Shown here piece by piece: positions 44,581 through 53,420 of a DNA stretch of 64,000 nucleotides. Location: NCBI GenBank assembly GCA_934394515.1, contig CAKRRU010000001.1:3800-67799 (forward strand), given 5' to 3'. Positions within the stretch are counted from its first letter, which is position 1. Every line of letters begins with the position of its first letter. This DNA comes from an uncultured Acetatifactor sp. GTDB lineage: Bacteria; Bacillota; Clostridia; Lachnospirales; Lachnospiraceae. Position numbers and translations under genes: made by a program. The notes beneath the pieces were generated by a model, which ran no database searches, was not told the DNA's origin, and saw nothing but the letters and a program-made list of their open reading frames with translations.

Positions 44581-46998
44581 CTAATCATAATGCAATCCAC
44601 AGTCGATGGTTTCGCCATGTACCTCATTCAAATGTTTCTCGCAGGTAAACAGATACCACTTTGCAATCCTGTCATCCGGCAGTTCCCGCAAAAGCTCCGA
44701 GAACGTACTTCTCGCCAGATAGAAATCATACTGATAAAACAGCTGCAATGCCTGTTCAAATTTTTCCTTCATCCGAAGCTTTGCCATGCGTTCCCTGTTC
44801 GGACACGCATCCAGTACTTCATACAGCTTTACCTGTCCGCCGTTTGCACTGATATATCCCAGATAGCGGGTGTCCTTATCCCCGCATCCGCTCTGCATGA
44901 TTTCCTCCGTCACCACAATGCGGAGCCCCATGGCTCCAAACCATGCGGCATATTCGTCCTGATGAAACTCATCTTTAGTGTCCAGAAACGGGAAACACTG
45001 GGTCTCCGTTCCCGCAACGCCGTATATAAACTGTGAGTGGAACAGGAAGACAGTGGCCGGTATGTAGTTCCGGCATGCATTCTCCGGAAAATCTCTGATC
45101 AGATCCACAGCAAACTGAACCGTATCTCCTTTTTCAGTGGGAAACAACAGTTTCAGTACCGACAGTCTGGCATCGCTGGATACCGTGATTCCTCCCTGTT
45201 TGCGCTGTCTTCTTTCGAGTGCCTCCAGAAAGCGGTTGCGGTTCTCAAGAGTTGTATCTTTCCCCGCCGGATCGATCCCTACGATTGCCATGCTGCCCGC
45301 AAGCCTTCTTTCATCGCCGCTTGCTACTTCCATGATGGAATTTTTCTCCAGCAGTTTCTCGATATTCTTGGGTGCAAACCGATAATATGCTTCAAAAATC
45401 TGAAGTTTACTGTAATTCATCTTCTTCAGTGTTTTGTCCGTCTCATTGATGCTGTTCCACATGCTCTCCATATCTTTGCCATGTACATCCGGACGTTCAA
45501 TATCCTCACTGCCGCCGGCAACCCGGAGCATTACGTTCCGCAGCTTCTCAATATCCCTGGACTGGGCGGTCAGAAAAGCAATCCCAAGCACACTCAGTAT
45601 CACATAAACCACTAATCCGGCCAGGCTGTCCCTGATGAGAACATCTCTCCACTGGTAAAGTATGAAATTCGTGGAAAGCACCCCCATCAGTGCATAACCA
45701 TCCTGCGCTGTCGGCATACTTCCGAGGAAATATTCCCTCTCCCCGATCTTCACTTCTGTTGACAGGTATTTTCCTTCGTTAACAGCGCAGATAGCCAGCT
45801 GCTGTGCCGCATCCGTGTAAAGTTCTGCGATGGGACGTCCGTTCCAGATGCCCGTACCCGCAATGATTGTCCCGTCGTTTACACGCACAAGACATACCTC
45901 ACGAAAATACGCCGATACGTCTTTACCGTAGACCAGTTTTTTCATTTCATAATCCTGCTTATAATAAGCCCCCGAAGTATGATATTCCTGCATATCTTCC
46001 GGAACTGCCTCCTGGAAAGCTTCGTTATCAGCCATTTCCTTCAGATATACCGTTGAAAGTTCTTTGCATTTATCCGCTTCCTTCCTGTATTCCATACAAA
46101 AAGCAAACAGAACATTCCCCGCCACAAGGAGCAGCAGCACTGCTTCCATCGCTGCAATCATGCAGATCAGTCTGCTCTTTTTCTGCAGGATATTCTCTAC
46201 AATAACGAGGAGCAGCAGACCGGAAAACAGAATCACCACATACCGGAATATCAATTCCATATGGCTGCCCAGATACTGTTTCACCGTACAGTGTCTTCCC
46301 TGAAACAGTGCAATCATCTCTGCATCCGGCACAAAGTTCTCGGCACCCGATCCGTCATCCAGATAGAGAAGCATCTTTCCCCTCTGGTATCTCGCCTGCA
46401 GGATTGCTCTGCCATCCGCCGTAGCAGTCATTGTCACCTGTTCAACAGTCAACGGTTCCTCTGCTTTCTCCGTTTCTTCTGCTGTATTTTGACTTTCCTC
46501 TCTGGGTATGCGGTATACGGATGCACTTTTCCCGTTTCCATCCACAGTTGTCAGATAATATCCACCATCATCTGCGCTGAATCCCGTCAGTCTGCCATAT
46601 CCCTCCAGCCTGATCGGCAGGCTGCGCAAGATCCATGTTAGATCCTGCGTATATTCTACAATCCTGTACTGATTCCCGGACACTCCATCCTCTGTGTACC
46701 ACCCTTCCATCAGAACCGATATATTTTCTCCTGCCAGAATACCGGCGCACCGGTATCCATTCCCGGCACCGTCCGCCTCAACGACTGTCGTTACTTCTCC
46801 GTCGTCCGCAATGCGGTACAGCTTCGCTGTTCCGTCCGAATTGTCCGTGGCATACAAAAACGGCTCTGCATGTACCATATGCGTATCCGACACATATCCC
46901 GCCGGATTGAGGTAACCGTGCCAGCAGTCCGTAACACCAATGGCCACCAGTATGGCGATCCAGATACAGTTGATGATAATACCTACTTTTTTCTTCAT
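44581..46998 (-). CDS. Membrane sensor with degenerate class III nucleotide-cyclase domain, 805 aa
   Basis: ATG at 46998 is preferred; a TTG at 47016 is possible. One N-terminal membrane helix, an outside beta-repeat domain (about 40-235), two membrane helices (about 250-300), an outside Cache-like region (about 305-445) and a fourth helix (about 460-478). A cytoplasmic part with cyclase-like layout follows: YRFAPKNIEKLLEKNSIMEVASGDERR, then YIPATVFLFHSQFIYGVAG and YLGYISANGGQVKLYEVLDACPNRERMAKLRMKEKFEQAL. In the expected metal strand (MAIVGIDPAG) the first catalytic Asp is replaced by Gly, so it is probably a non-catalytic signalling or scaffold domain. Confidence 0.7.
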   Translation of the reverse strand: MKKKVGIIINCIWIAILVAIGVTDCWHGYLNPAGYVSDTHMVHAEPFLYATDNSDGTAKLYRIADDGEVTTVVEADGAGNGYRCAGILAGENISVLMEGWYTEDGVSGNQYRIVEYTQDLTWILRSLPIRLEGYGRLTGFSADDGGYYLTTVDGNGKSASVYRIPREESQNTAEETEKAEEPLTVEQVTMTATADGRAILQARYQRGKMLLYLDDGSGAENFVPDAEMIALFQGRHCTVKQYLGSHMELIFRYVVILFSGLLLLVIVENILQKKSRLICMIAAMEAVLLLLVAGNVLFAFCMEYRKEADKCKELSTVYLKEMADNEAFQEAVPEDMQEYHTSGAYYKQDYEMKKLVYGKDVSAYFREVCLVRVNDGTIIAGTGIWNGRPIAELYTDAAQQLAICAVNEGKYLSTEVKIGEREYFLGSMPTAQDGYALMGVLSTNFILYQWRDVLIRDSLAGLVVYVILSVLGIAFLTAQSRDIEKLRNVMLRVAGGSEDIERPDVHGKDMESMWNSINETDKTLKKMNYSKLQIFEAYYRFAPKNIEKLLEKNSIMEVASGDERRLAGSMAIVGIDPAGKDTTLENRNRFLEALERRQRKQGGITVSSDARLSVLKLLFPTEKGDTVQFAVDLIRDFPENACRNYIPATVFLFHSQFIYGVAGTETQCFPFLDTKDEFHQDEYAAWFGAMGLRIVVTEEIMQSGCGDKDTRYLGYISANGGQVKLYEVLDACPNRERMAKLRMKEKFEQALQLFYQYDFYLARSTFSELLRELPDDRIAKWYLFTCEKHLNEVHGETIDCGLHYD

Positions 46999-47019
46999 AT
47001 AATCTAAAGTCTCCAATAT

Positions 47020-47868
47020 CTACTTGTATCTCAGGTTCTCGGTACCGATTACCTTAAAGCTGTTCATAAACAGTCTGAGCCACGGCGCATCCCCGAAAAT
47101 CAGTTGTGCAAGAAACGTCACCCCCACGATCAGTGCCAGGAAGATACATATAATAAAAAGAATCCGAAACAGTGTGTCCCTGTACGCCATTATCCAGGCA
47201 GTCATTCTGGTGCGAATTCCTCTCTTTTCCTTCGAGACCGCAGCAATCCTGATGTCTTTATACAATTCGCTGAACTCGCTGTAGCTTCTTTTCTCTATTT
47301 TCTTTTTCAGCAGGGTATAACTTACCGCTTTCTGAGGGGCCTTCGGTTTTAAAAGCTCCAACAGTATTCTTGCACACTGTACGGTGCATTCCTTCTCGGT
47401 GATTTTGGGGTCGATCTGGGCAAGATCAATCTGATAGCTCAGAAAGACGGAATCATCCTTGGCAAGGTGGATCTGATTCTGTTGCAGCATGAGATACAAC
47501 ATAGGATAGGGAATCCCCTCCATCATACATGTGAGAATCAGATGAATGCAGATATCCTCGCACTTCGAAAGAGGAAACCTCTCTCCTGCATAAAACGCCG
47601 TCAGCGGTCGTTCCATCTTATAAGGAAAGACCATACAGAAACCACCGTTCCAGGAAAAATTCGCCACGCAGGCTCTCTTCCGGTTCTCACTGCTGTGTTC
47701 AAAGGACTCGAGAACCTGCTTGACGATCGTGTGATCCTTGATGAGTAACAGCGTATACAGGCTGCCTGCATCCGAATTCAGATCCCTGCAGACAAGCACA
47801 TCATTTGCTGCACTTTTCCGTACAATACGAACCGTATTCAGTTGCATTCCCTGGGATTCATAAATCAT
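47020..47868 (-). CDS. Single-TM protein with pseudokinase-like cytoplasmic domain, 282 aa
   Basis: No signal peptide. Residues 1-180 read like a decayed protein-kinase fold: a strand with Lys in the position of the ATP-binding Lys (YTLLLIKDHTIVKQVLESF), a hinge-like FCMVFPYKMERPL, helices, then LQQNQIHLAKDDSVFLSYQIDL where catalytic HRD and DFG motifs would be but are absent. One membrane helix (about 231-257) and a short outside tail. This layout recalls EssB/YukC of type VII secretion (pseudokinase plus TM), a similarity of architecture only. It may couple cytoplasmic CIS parts to the membrane. Confidence 0.55.
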   Translation of the reverse strand: MIYESQGMQLNTVRIVRKSAANDVLVCRDLNSDAGSLYTLLLIKDHTIVKQVLESFEHSSENRKRACVANFSWNGGFCMVFPYKMERPLTAFYAGERFPLSKCEDICIHLILTCMMEGIPYPMLYLMLQQNQIHLAKDDSVFLSYQIDLAQIDPKITEKECTVQCARILLELLKPKAPQKAVSYTLLKKKIEKRSYSEFSELYKDIRIAAVSKEKRGIRTRMTAWIMAYRDTLFRILFIICIFLALIVGVTFLAQLIFGDAPWLRLFMNSFKVIGTENLRYK

Positions 47869-47899
47869 CTCTGTTATGCGTACTCCTTATCTGCCGGAA

Positions 47900-49708
47900 T
47901 CACTTTTTATTCGCATCCTCTGCAGTCTTCTTCTTGACGATGGCATAAGCATAGGTACAGATCACCGGCATATCCACACAGTAAATTCTGATCTCGTAAA
48001 CGCCTTCCTTGCCGGGTGCTGTATAGACACCTTCCGCCGTAATCTCTCCGCTGCCCGGCTCCGTCAGTTCATAGGCAATGGTATAGCTGTCCATGTTGGT
48101 ACACTTTACTTCAAAATAATAGCTTTCCTTCGCTCCGAGAACAACAGTCGGTGTCACAGCAGTAATGCTTCTGTCACTGTAATCCTCCTTTAGACCGAGA
48201 TTGTTTCCTGCCGGGAACTTCATTGCCACCCAGCGGTATGTCAGAACGAGATAATCCACGTTCTGCAGAAGCTTCGCCGCCACCGTAAAGCTTCCCTTGT
48301 CGTTCATTACCTTCACTGCTGTTTCGACATTGACATCCGTTCTGGCGGTGTTTTCAAACAGTTTGGGATTCCCGTAGATCGTATTCTTTGCACCGACACC
48401 GAGAGCAGCGTCCTCCGCTATGTACTCATAACCGATATCTACATATACATTTCCTTTTCCGAGACCATGAATGATCTCCCCCGAATAGCAGATATCCCCT
48501 TTTTTTGCCGCATTTCCCAACGGAATCTCCAGAGTTCCGGTCGCGATCTGCGGTTCTGCACTCATATCCCTGCCGGCATTCTCAACCCGGATATTCTCTG
48601 TCCTGCCATCCTCCTGTGCGATTTCAGACTCGTCCTCTCTCAAAAAGTACGACAGATACTCGTGTCTTTTGGCATGCTGTGCCGGCGATGCAATATATTT
48701 TTTGACATGATTTTCAATCACTTCTTCAATCAGATATGCACTATCCGTGCGCACCAGTTTCAAATCTGCCAGACGTATGAAGTCCTGGACCCCGCCCATG
48801 CTCTGCATTTCAAGACTGACACGTCCGATCTCACGGTTCACAAGTTCCCTCGGTGTCAGATCCCCTATCATCACCTTCAGGGAAAGTGCAGACATTACCG
48901 GTTCCTCTGTCCCGTTCACCGCTGCACTTGCACTATCACTCTTCAATACTACATCTGTATCCACCAAAGAGACGTCCTGAACTGTCATCCAGTATTCCTT
49001 CGTTACAGTCTCTCCCTGTTCTAAAGCAATATCCTCAAACACAATCTCTACTTCATGTCCGCCGTCCGGTGAACGGAACGCCGGTGTCTGAAGCACCCCA
49101 TGATAGGAAAACGTCTTTTTATCTGCAGACAGCTTCTGTACCTTTGCAAGCATCCTCACCTGTCTGCCCCTGCACACTGTCGCCGGAAGGATCACCTCAA
49201 CGAGATAGTCCTCTGTCTCCACCAGCGTACCCTTTACCAGGAATTCCGATTCCAGTTCAAAGCCGCTCCCGGCATCCACACTGTCCATCAAAAACAACTG
49301 ATATTCTTCACTGATGCGGTTGTATTCGTATTCCTTGTCGGCATTCTGGCTGTTCAAGGCATAAACGGTATGTACATCCTTCTCCTGATATCTGAGGCAA
49401 AGACTCGCAAGATTTGTCTTCAGCTGATCAAAGCCCTCGATGGATGACAGCTTTTTCACCACGGAGGATTCAATGACAATCTCTCTTCCGAGGCCGTCTA
49501 TTGCTGCTCCGCTCTCCACAAGAAGCGATAGATCATCGAGGCTGAATACTCCGCATCCGCAGATAATTCCCGCACCATACATCATATTGTTCAGAAATCT
49601 TCTCTTATTGTTAAAATAATTCTGCTCAGCCTGAAAATCAGCACTTGTCAACATTTTACCGGGGTAATAACGATTTCGTTCAAACGGATAGATTTGGTTA
49701 TTATTCAT
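47900..49708 (-). CDS. CIS-associated protein with fibre-like N-terminal signature and Ig-like C-terminus, 602 aa
   Basis: First gene of the CIS operon. ATG at 49708 after GAGGAAAG; earlier in-frame starts lack a ribosome site. The N-terminus (FERNRYYPGKMLTSADFQAEQNYFNNKRRFLNNMMYGAGIICG, then a stretch with GAAIDGLGREIV) matches a family repeatedly found in CIS gene clusters (Y-x-G-x-L-L-T-x-x-D-F-x-x-E-Q ... GxGVvxGL). The middle is beta-rich. The last about 80 residues look Ig-like (GEITAEGVYTAPGKEGVYEIRIYC). No signal peptide, so it is probably a particle component, possibly a fibre or baseplate decoration. No separate tail fibre gene was seen. Confidence 0.72.
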   Translation of the reverse strand: MNNNQIYPFERNRYYPGKMLTSADFQAEQNYFNNKRRFLNNMMYGAGIICGCGVFSLDDLSLLVESGAAIDGLGREIVIESSVVKKLSSIEGFDQLKTNLASLCLRYQEKDVHTVYALNSQNADKEYEYNRISEEYQLFLMDSVDAGSGFELESEFLVKGTLVETEDYLVEVILPATVCRGRQVRMLAKVQKLSADKKTFSYHGVLQTPAFRSPDGGHEVEIVFEDIALEQGETVTKEYWMTVQDVSLVDTDVVLKSDSASAAVNGTEEPVMSALSLKVMIGDLTPRELVNREIGRVSLEMQSMGGVQDFIRLADLKLVRTDSAYLIEEVIENHVKKYIASPAQHAKRHEYLSYFLREDESEIAQEDGRTENIRVENAGRDMSAEPQIATGTLEIPLGNAAKKGDICYSGEIIHGLGKGNVYVDIGYEYIAEDAALGVGAKNTIYGNPKLFENTARTDVNVETAVKVMNDKGSFTVAAKLLQNVDYLVLTYRWVAMKFPAGNNLGLKEDYSDRSITAVTPTVVLGAKESYYFEVKCTNMDSYTIAYELTEPGSGEITAEGVYTAPGKEGVYEIRIYCVDMPVICTYAYAIVKKKTAEDANKK

Positions 49709-49779
49709 ATTCGCTTTCCTCATCTGCTTATAATTTTTGTTAGTTTTTACAAAAAACAAAATTTTACTATATTTAGCAT

Positions 49780-49808
49780 ATTATAACATAAAAAGTCCTT
49801 TTTTTCAA
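49780..49808 (-). promoter_or_regulatory. Sigma-A type promoter of the CIS operon
   Basis: On the minus strand, -35 TTGAAA (49,803-49,808), 17-bp spacer and -10 TATAAT (49,780-49,785), with a TG one base before the -10. The expected transcript start is near 49,773, leaving a leader of about 65 nt. It lies in a 120-bp AT-rich stretch. No stronger promoter was found between here and position 30. Confidence 0.85.
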
Positions 49809-49858
49809 GAGTTCCTGTATTTGTGCTTTCGTAGTTTATAAAAAAATTTGTGTGATTT

Positions 49859-50065
49859 TCATACTATTTTTATATCCTGTGTCCACCTACTTTTCCAGTC
49901 CGTAACTGCGGATCGTCCATCCCGTTCCGTCGCCAGTTCGTACACTGTTTCTCTGTCATATTCTGGTGAATCGTCTGTCCGGTAGTCCGCGCACAGCGTA
50001 TGTACCTGTGGATAGACCGATTCGGTTTTTACGGTATGCCCCGCCAGCCGATAAGTATTGTGCAT
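49859..50065 (-). pseudogene. Short, probably truncated gene, 68 codons
   Basis: ATG at 50065 with AAGGAG 6 bp upstream, ending in TGA at 49,859. The first 45 residues (start HNTYRLAGHTVKTESVYPQVHTLCADYRT) read like the N-terminus of a longer protein, while the last 20 are basic and lose that character, as after a frameshift or deletion. It lies just upstream of the CIS promoter in the 580 bp between the CIS operon and the LytTR gene. It may be a remnant left when the CIS locus was inserted, or a real small protein. Identity not established. Confidence 0.35.
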
Positions 50066-50232
50066 TGTATGCTCCTTATAGGGTATCAGGTCAATAAACA
50101 TTTTTATATTATACAAATAATGTTTAAAAGTCAATAATTTATTTGCATTACTCGTCTCAAAAACAGTCTATCGAATAGCTTTGCATAATAAGTTAAATAA
50201 ACATCATTACTCAACGAGTTTTAGCGAATCTG

Positions 50233-50261
50233 TTGTACCTCCTGCCATAGCGTGGTATACT
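50233..50261 (+). promoter_or_regulatory. Promoter of the LytTR-PAS gene
   Basis: TTGTAC (50,233-50,238), 17-bp spacer, TATACT (50,256-50,261), 30 bp before the ATG at 50,291, with an AAAAAGGAG ribosome site between. It points away from the CIS promoter, so the two genes are divergently transcribed about 450 bp apart. Confidence 0.78.
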
Positions 50262-50290
50262 AGACACATCAACTGAAAAAGGAGTCCTCT

Positions 50291-50983
50291 ATGACCAACC
50301 TAAACACATACTTTAAAAAACATGGCCTTTGTGCTGAGAACATCCTGTACATTTACCGCAAAGACCGCAAGACCGTCATCCAGTGCTCGGACGGCGAGGA
50401 ATTTGCACTGTTTATACCAGTACAAAGTGTTCTGTCCGCTTTGCCGGAGAGCGAGTTTTTGAGCATCAGTAAGGGAACGGTCGTATGTCGCAGCCATATT
50501 GTAAATATTAGCGATGACGGCATTTATACCATGTCGGATGGCCGCACTTTTCAAGGACGCAAGCGCGACATGAGCAGCCATCGCCGTCTGCGCACAGAAA
50601 TAGGACTGGCAAAAACGAAGCCCCATCCCTTAAGTATGCTGGAAAAATGCAGCCTTCTGGACGATATGCCGCTGGCATTCTGCGTGATAGAGCTTGTTTT
50701 TAACCAGGACGGGCACGGCATTGATTTCATTTTCCGCTATTGCAATGCTGAAATGGCGAATGTGGAAGGCGTTCCCGTGGAAGAAATGCTTGACCGCTCG
50801 TTCTACGAGATTTTCCGCAATGGTGACAAAAAGTGGCTTGTGGCGTATGCTGATGTAGCTCTGAACGGTACAAAACACACCCTCCACGATTACAGCCCGG
50901 AAATAAATAAGTATCTTACCATCCATTGCTATCAGCCTGAACCCGGCTATTGTGCCTGCGTGTTGCAAGTGACGGATCAATAA
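50291..50983 (+). CDS. LytTR DNA-binding domain fused to a PAS domain, 230 aa
   Basis: Residues 14-95 form a LytTR domain (ENILYIYRKDRKTVIQCSDGEE, then FLSISKGTVVCRSHIVNISDDGIYTMSDGRTFQGRKR), normally the DNA-binding end of AgrA/LytR-type regulators. It is here at the N-terminus with no receiver domain. Residues 115-228 read as a PAS domain (FCVIELVFNQDGHGIDFIFRYCNAEMANVEGVPVEEMLDRSFYEIF). A one-component regulator sensing a small ligand or redox state is likely. It is the only transcription factor near the CIS promoter and is divergent from it, so it is a candidate CIS regulator; no operator was proven. Confidence 0.82.
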   Translation: MTNLNTYFKKHGLCAENILYIYRKDRKTVIQCSDGEEFALFIPVQSVLSALPESEFLSISKGTVVCRSHIVNISDDGIYTMSDGRTFQGRKRDMSSHRRLRTEIGLAKTKPHPLSMLEKCSLLDDMPLAFCVIELVFNQDGHGIDFIFRYCNAEMANVEGVPVEEMLDRSFYEIFRNGDKKWLVAYADVALNGTKHTLHDYSPEINKYLTIHCYQPEPGYCACVLQVTDQ

Positions 50984-51070
50984 ATCGAATAAGCAAACAA
51001 TTATCCTTTTTGCTCCCTAAGAATACCTGTTTTTCGATTTTACGTAGTTATCACAAAATGTCCACGCATT

Positions 51071-51099
51071 ATTAGCGCTCGCCTATTGGCAGTGCTAAT
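51071..51099. other. Imperfect inverted repeat between LytTR-PAS and trpA
   Basis: A 9-bp arm (51,071-51,079) pairs with 51,091-51,099 with one G-T type mismatch; the loop contains the self-complementary GCCTATTGGC. No T-run follows on either strand. It may be a weak terminator for the LytTR-PAS gene or a protein-binding palindrome. Confidence 0.4.
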
Positions 51100-51123
51100 A
51101 GCTAGTGTTATAACGTAGTCAGA

Positions 51124-51170
51124 GATAGGGAAACCGGAGCAGTCTTTTCGACCACTCCGGCTTTCCTATC
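51124..51170 (-). terminator. Terminator-like hairpin after trpA
   Basis: A long inverted repeat centred on CCGGAG...CTCCGG with flanking GATAGG/CCTATC and a TTTTC loop, located between the convergent trpA and LytTR-PAS genes. Symmetry means it could stop transcription from both sides. The T-run is short, so efficiency is uncertain. Confidence 0.7.
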
Positions 51171-51203
51171 ACTCTCTCATTTTCTTATTCTTCGTAATCT
51201 TAT

Positions 51204-51986
51204 TCAAGCCTCTGCCACAGCCTCTTTCATGCTCTTCACATATTCTCCGATATAGGGAGCTGCGTCTTTGCCATATTTTGCAATGATCTTCACTATAGCG
51301 CTTCCGACAATGGCTCCGTCGGATATGGATGCCATAGCCTTGGCCTGCTCGGGGGTGCTGATGCCGAAGCCGATGGCGCAGGGGACATCGATCACGGCGC
51401 GGATGTTTTCCACGATAGCGGGCAGATCAGTTTTGATCTCACTGCGCACGCCGGTGACACCCATGGAGCTTACCACATAGATAAAGCCCTCTGCCTCCGA
51501 TGCGATCCGGCGGATACGGCTCTCAGAGGTAGGCGCGATCATGGAGATCACCTTCACGCCATGGGCTTTGGCTGGAGCCTCCACCTCCGCCTTTTCTTCA
51601 TATGACACATCGGGAATGATAATGGCACTGATGCCCAGTTCCTCACACTTAGTAAAAAATTTCTCATATCCGTAATGGAATACCGGATTCACATAGGTCA
51701 TGAATGCCAGCGGAACCTCTGACTGCTCCCGCACTCTCTTCACGATGTCGAACACACCGTCCGTAGTCATGCCGTTGCCGAGAGACCGGATATTGGCCTC
51801 CTGGATCACCACACCTTCCGCTGTGGGATCCGAAAAAGGAATACCGATCTCTATGAGATCCGCTCCCGCCTTCTCCATCTCAAGAATAAATTTTACCGTA
51901 CTGTCCGCGTCCGGGTCTCCTGCGGTGAGGAATCCGATGAACGCTTTTTTATTCGGTGTATCAAATACTTTTTCTAATTTACTCAT
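51204..51986 (-). CDS. trpA: Tryptophan synthase alpha chain, 260 aa
   Basis: TIM-barrel alpha subunit converting indole-3-glycerol phosphate to indole and glyceraldehyde 3-phosphate. The catalytic Glu and Asp lie in DLIEIGIPFSDP; the phosphate site is in GFGISTPEQAK, followed by DGAIVGSAIV. ATG at 51986 (MSKLEK) has GGAG 9 bp upstream; an ATG five codons earlier is possible. Last gene of the trp operon, 140 bp after trpB, with a 7-bp hairpin (52,062-52,079) in the gap. Confidence 0.95.
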   Translation of the reverse strand: MSKLEKVFDTPNKKAFIGFLTAGDPDADSTVKFILEMEKAGADLIEIGIPFSDPTAEGVVIQEANIRSLGNGMTTDGVFDIVKRVREQSEVPLAFMTYVNPVFHYGYEKFFTKCEELGISAIIIPDVSYEEKAEVEAPAKAHGVKVISMIAPTSESRIRRIASEAEGFIYVVSSMGVTGVRSEIKTDLPAIVENIRAVIDVPCAIGFGISTPEQAKAMASISDGAIVGSAIVKIIAKYGKDAAPYIGEYVKSMKEAVAEA

Positions 51987-52126
51987 CGTATCTATCTCCA
52001 TTTCTTCTATCTATATTTCATATAATTCACACTTTAAGCATCCGTTTTCATAAACATAAGCTGTGAAACGCATTTCACATGCACGCATTTGAAAGCTTAT
52101 ATTCCGAAAGCTTACCATTAATTTCA

Positions 52127-53311
52127 TCAGTCATGAATATCCACGCCGCGGTATCTTGCAATGGCTGCCACATCCTTGTCGCCTCTGCCGGACAGGCATA
52201 CGATAATACTCTGATCCGGAGTATAATTTTTTGCGATCTTACGCACCTGTGCTACCGCATGTGCACTTTCGATAGCGCAGATAATGCCTTCCGTTCTCGC
52301 CAGATATTCAAAAGCATCCACAGCCTCATCATCCGTGACCGGTACATACTGTGCCCTGCCGATATCATGCAGATAAGCATGTTCCGGTCCGATGCCGGGA
52401 TAATCCAGACCTGCGGAAATCGAATATACCGGAGCGATCTGACCGTATTCATCCTGACAGAAATAAGACTTCATTCCGTGGAAGATTCCTAAGGAACCCG
52501 TCGCAATAGTAGCTGCGGTCAGTGCCGTATCCACGCCTTTGCCTGCCGCCTCACAGCCGATCAGCTCCACGTCCTTGTCCTCAATAAAGTTATAAAACGC
52601 ACCCATGGCATTGCTGCCGCCGCCCACACAGGCTACTACTGCTGCCGGAAGCTTTCCTTCTGCTTTCATGATCTGCTCTTTTGCTTCCTGACTGATAACA
52701 CTCTGAAAATCTCTTACGATCATGGGGAAAGGATGCGGTCCCATAACGGAACCCAGTACATAATGGGTGTCCGCTACGCGGTTGGACCATTCTCTCATGG
52801 TCTCATTGACAGCATCCTTTAAGGTCATGGTGCCGGAAGTCACAGGATGCACCTTGGCTCCGAGGAGTTCCATACGATAGACATTCAGTGCCTGTCTGTC
52901 AGTATCTTCTTTTCCCATAAAGATTTCGCATTCCATACCGAGGAACGCTGCTGCCGTAGCGGTAGCCACACCGTGCTGTCCTGCACCGGTCTCTGCGATC
53001 AGACGGGTCTTACCCATCTTCCTGGCAAGCAGAGCCTGTCCCAGTGCATTGTTGATCTTGTGGGAGCCGGTGTGGTTTAAGTCCTCTCTCTTTAAATAGA
53101 TCTTTGCGCCGCCCAGATCCTTCGTCATCTTCTCCGCATAATACAACAGAGAAGGGCGTCCTGCATATTCATTCAACAGCTTATTTAGTTCCGCATTGAA
53201 TTCCGGATCCTTTTTATAATATTCATAGCACTTCTCCAGATGGATCAGTTCATTCATCAATGTCTCGGAGATATATTGTCCTCCGTGGATTCCGTAACGT
53301 CCTTTGCTCAT
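52127..53311 (-). CDS. trpB: Tryptophan synthase beta chain, 394 aa
   Basis: PLP enzyme joining indole and serine. The cofactor Lys is in HTGSHKINN (K85), and the glycine-rich phosphate loop is [14 protein letters not shown]. Full length for the TrpB1 class. ATG at 53311 after GAGGA. Separated from trpF by 109 bp containing short tandem repeats but no terminator. Confidence 0.97.
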   Translation of the reverse strand: MSKGRYGIHGGQYISETLMNELIHLEKCYEYYKKDPEFNAELNKLLNEYAGRPSLLYYAEKMTKDLGGAKIYLKREDLNHTGSHKINNALGQALLARKMGKTRLIAETGAGQHGVATATAAAFLGMECEIFMGKEDTDRQALNVYRMELLGAKVHPVTSGTMTLKDAVNETMREWSNRVADTHYVLGSVMGPHPFPMIVRDFQSVISQEAKEQIMKAEGKLPAAVVACVGGGSNAMGAFYNFIEDKDVELIGCEAAGKGVDTALTAATIATGSLGIFHGMKSYFCQDEYGQIAPVYSISAGLDYPGIGPEHAYLHDIGRAQYVPVTDDEAVDAFEYLARTEGIICAIESAHAVAQVRKIAKNYTPDQSIIVCLSGRGDKDVAAIARYRGVDIHD

Positions 53312-53363
53312 GTGTTTATCCTCTTTTCTTCCTGATTATTATTCCTGATTTTCATTCCGAGTT

Positions 53364-53403
53364 CTAATTTCTCATTTCAATTTCTCATTTCAATTTCTGA
53401 TTT
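53364..53403. repeat. Three short 13-bp tandem repeats in the trpF-trpB gap
   Basis: The unit TTTCTCATTTCAA occurs about three times in a row, the last copy with one change (TCTGATTT). AT-rich, noncoding, with no evident function. It could affect message processing between trpF and trpB. Confidence 0.6.
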
Positions 53404-53420
53404 ATACTTCTTCTATATAT

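Noticed and set aside
30-49708. Complete or remnant prophage
   Set aside because: No capsid, portal, terminase, integrase or lysis genes were seen; ATPase, DUF4255, DUF4280 and DUF6760-type genes fit a contractile injection system.
50300-50980. Frames antisense to the LytTR-PAS gene
   Set aside because: Two short frames without ribosome sites; the + strand gene has a promoter, ribosome site and recognisable domains.
50984-51060. Distant AAATCGAA/TTCGATTT repeat after the LytTR-PAS gene as a terminator
   Set aside because: Arms are 8 bp, AT-rich and about 45 bp apart; chance pairing is likely.
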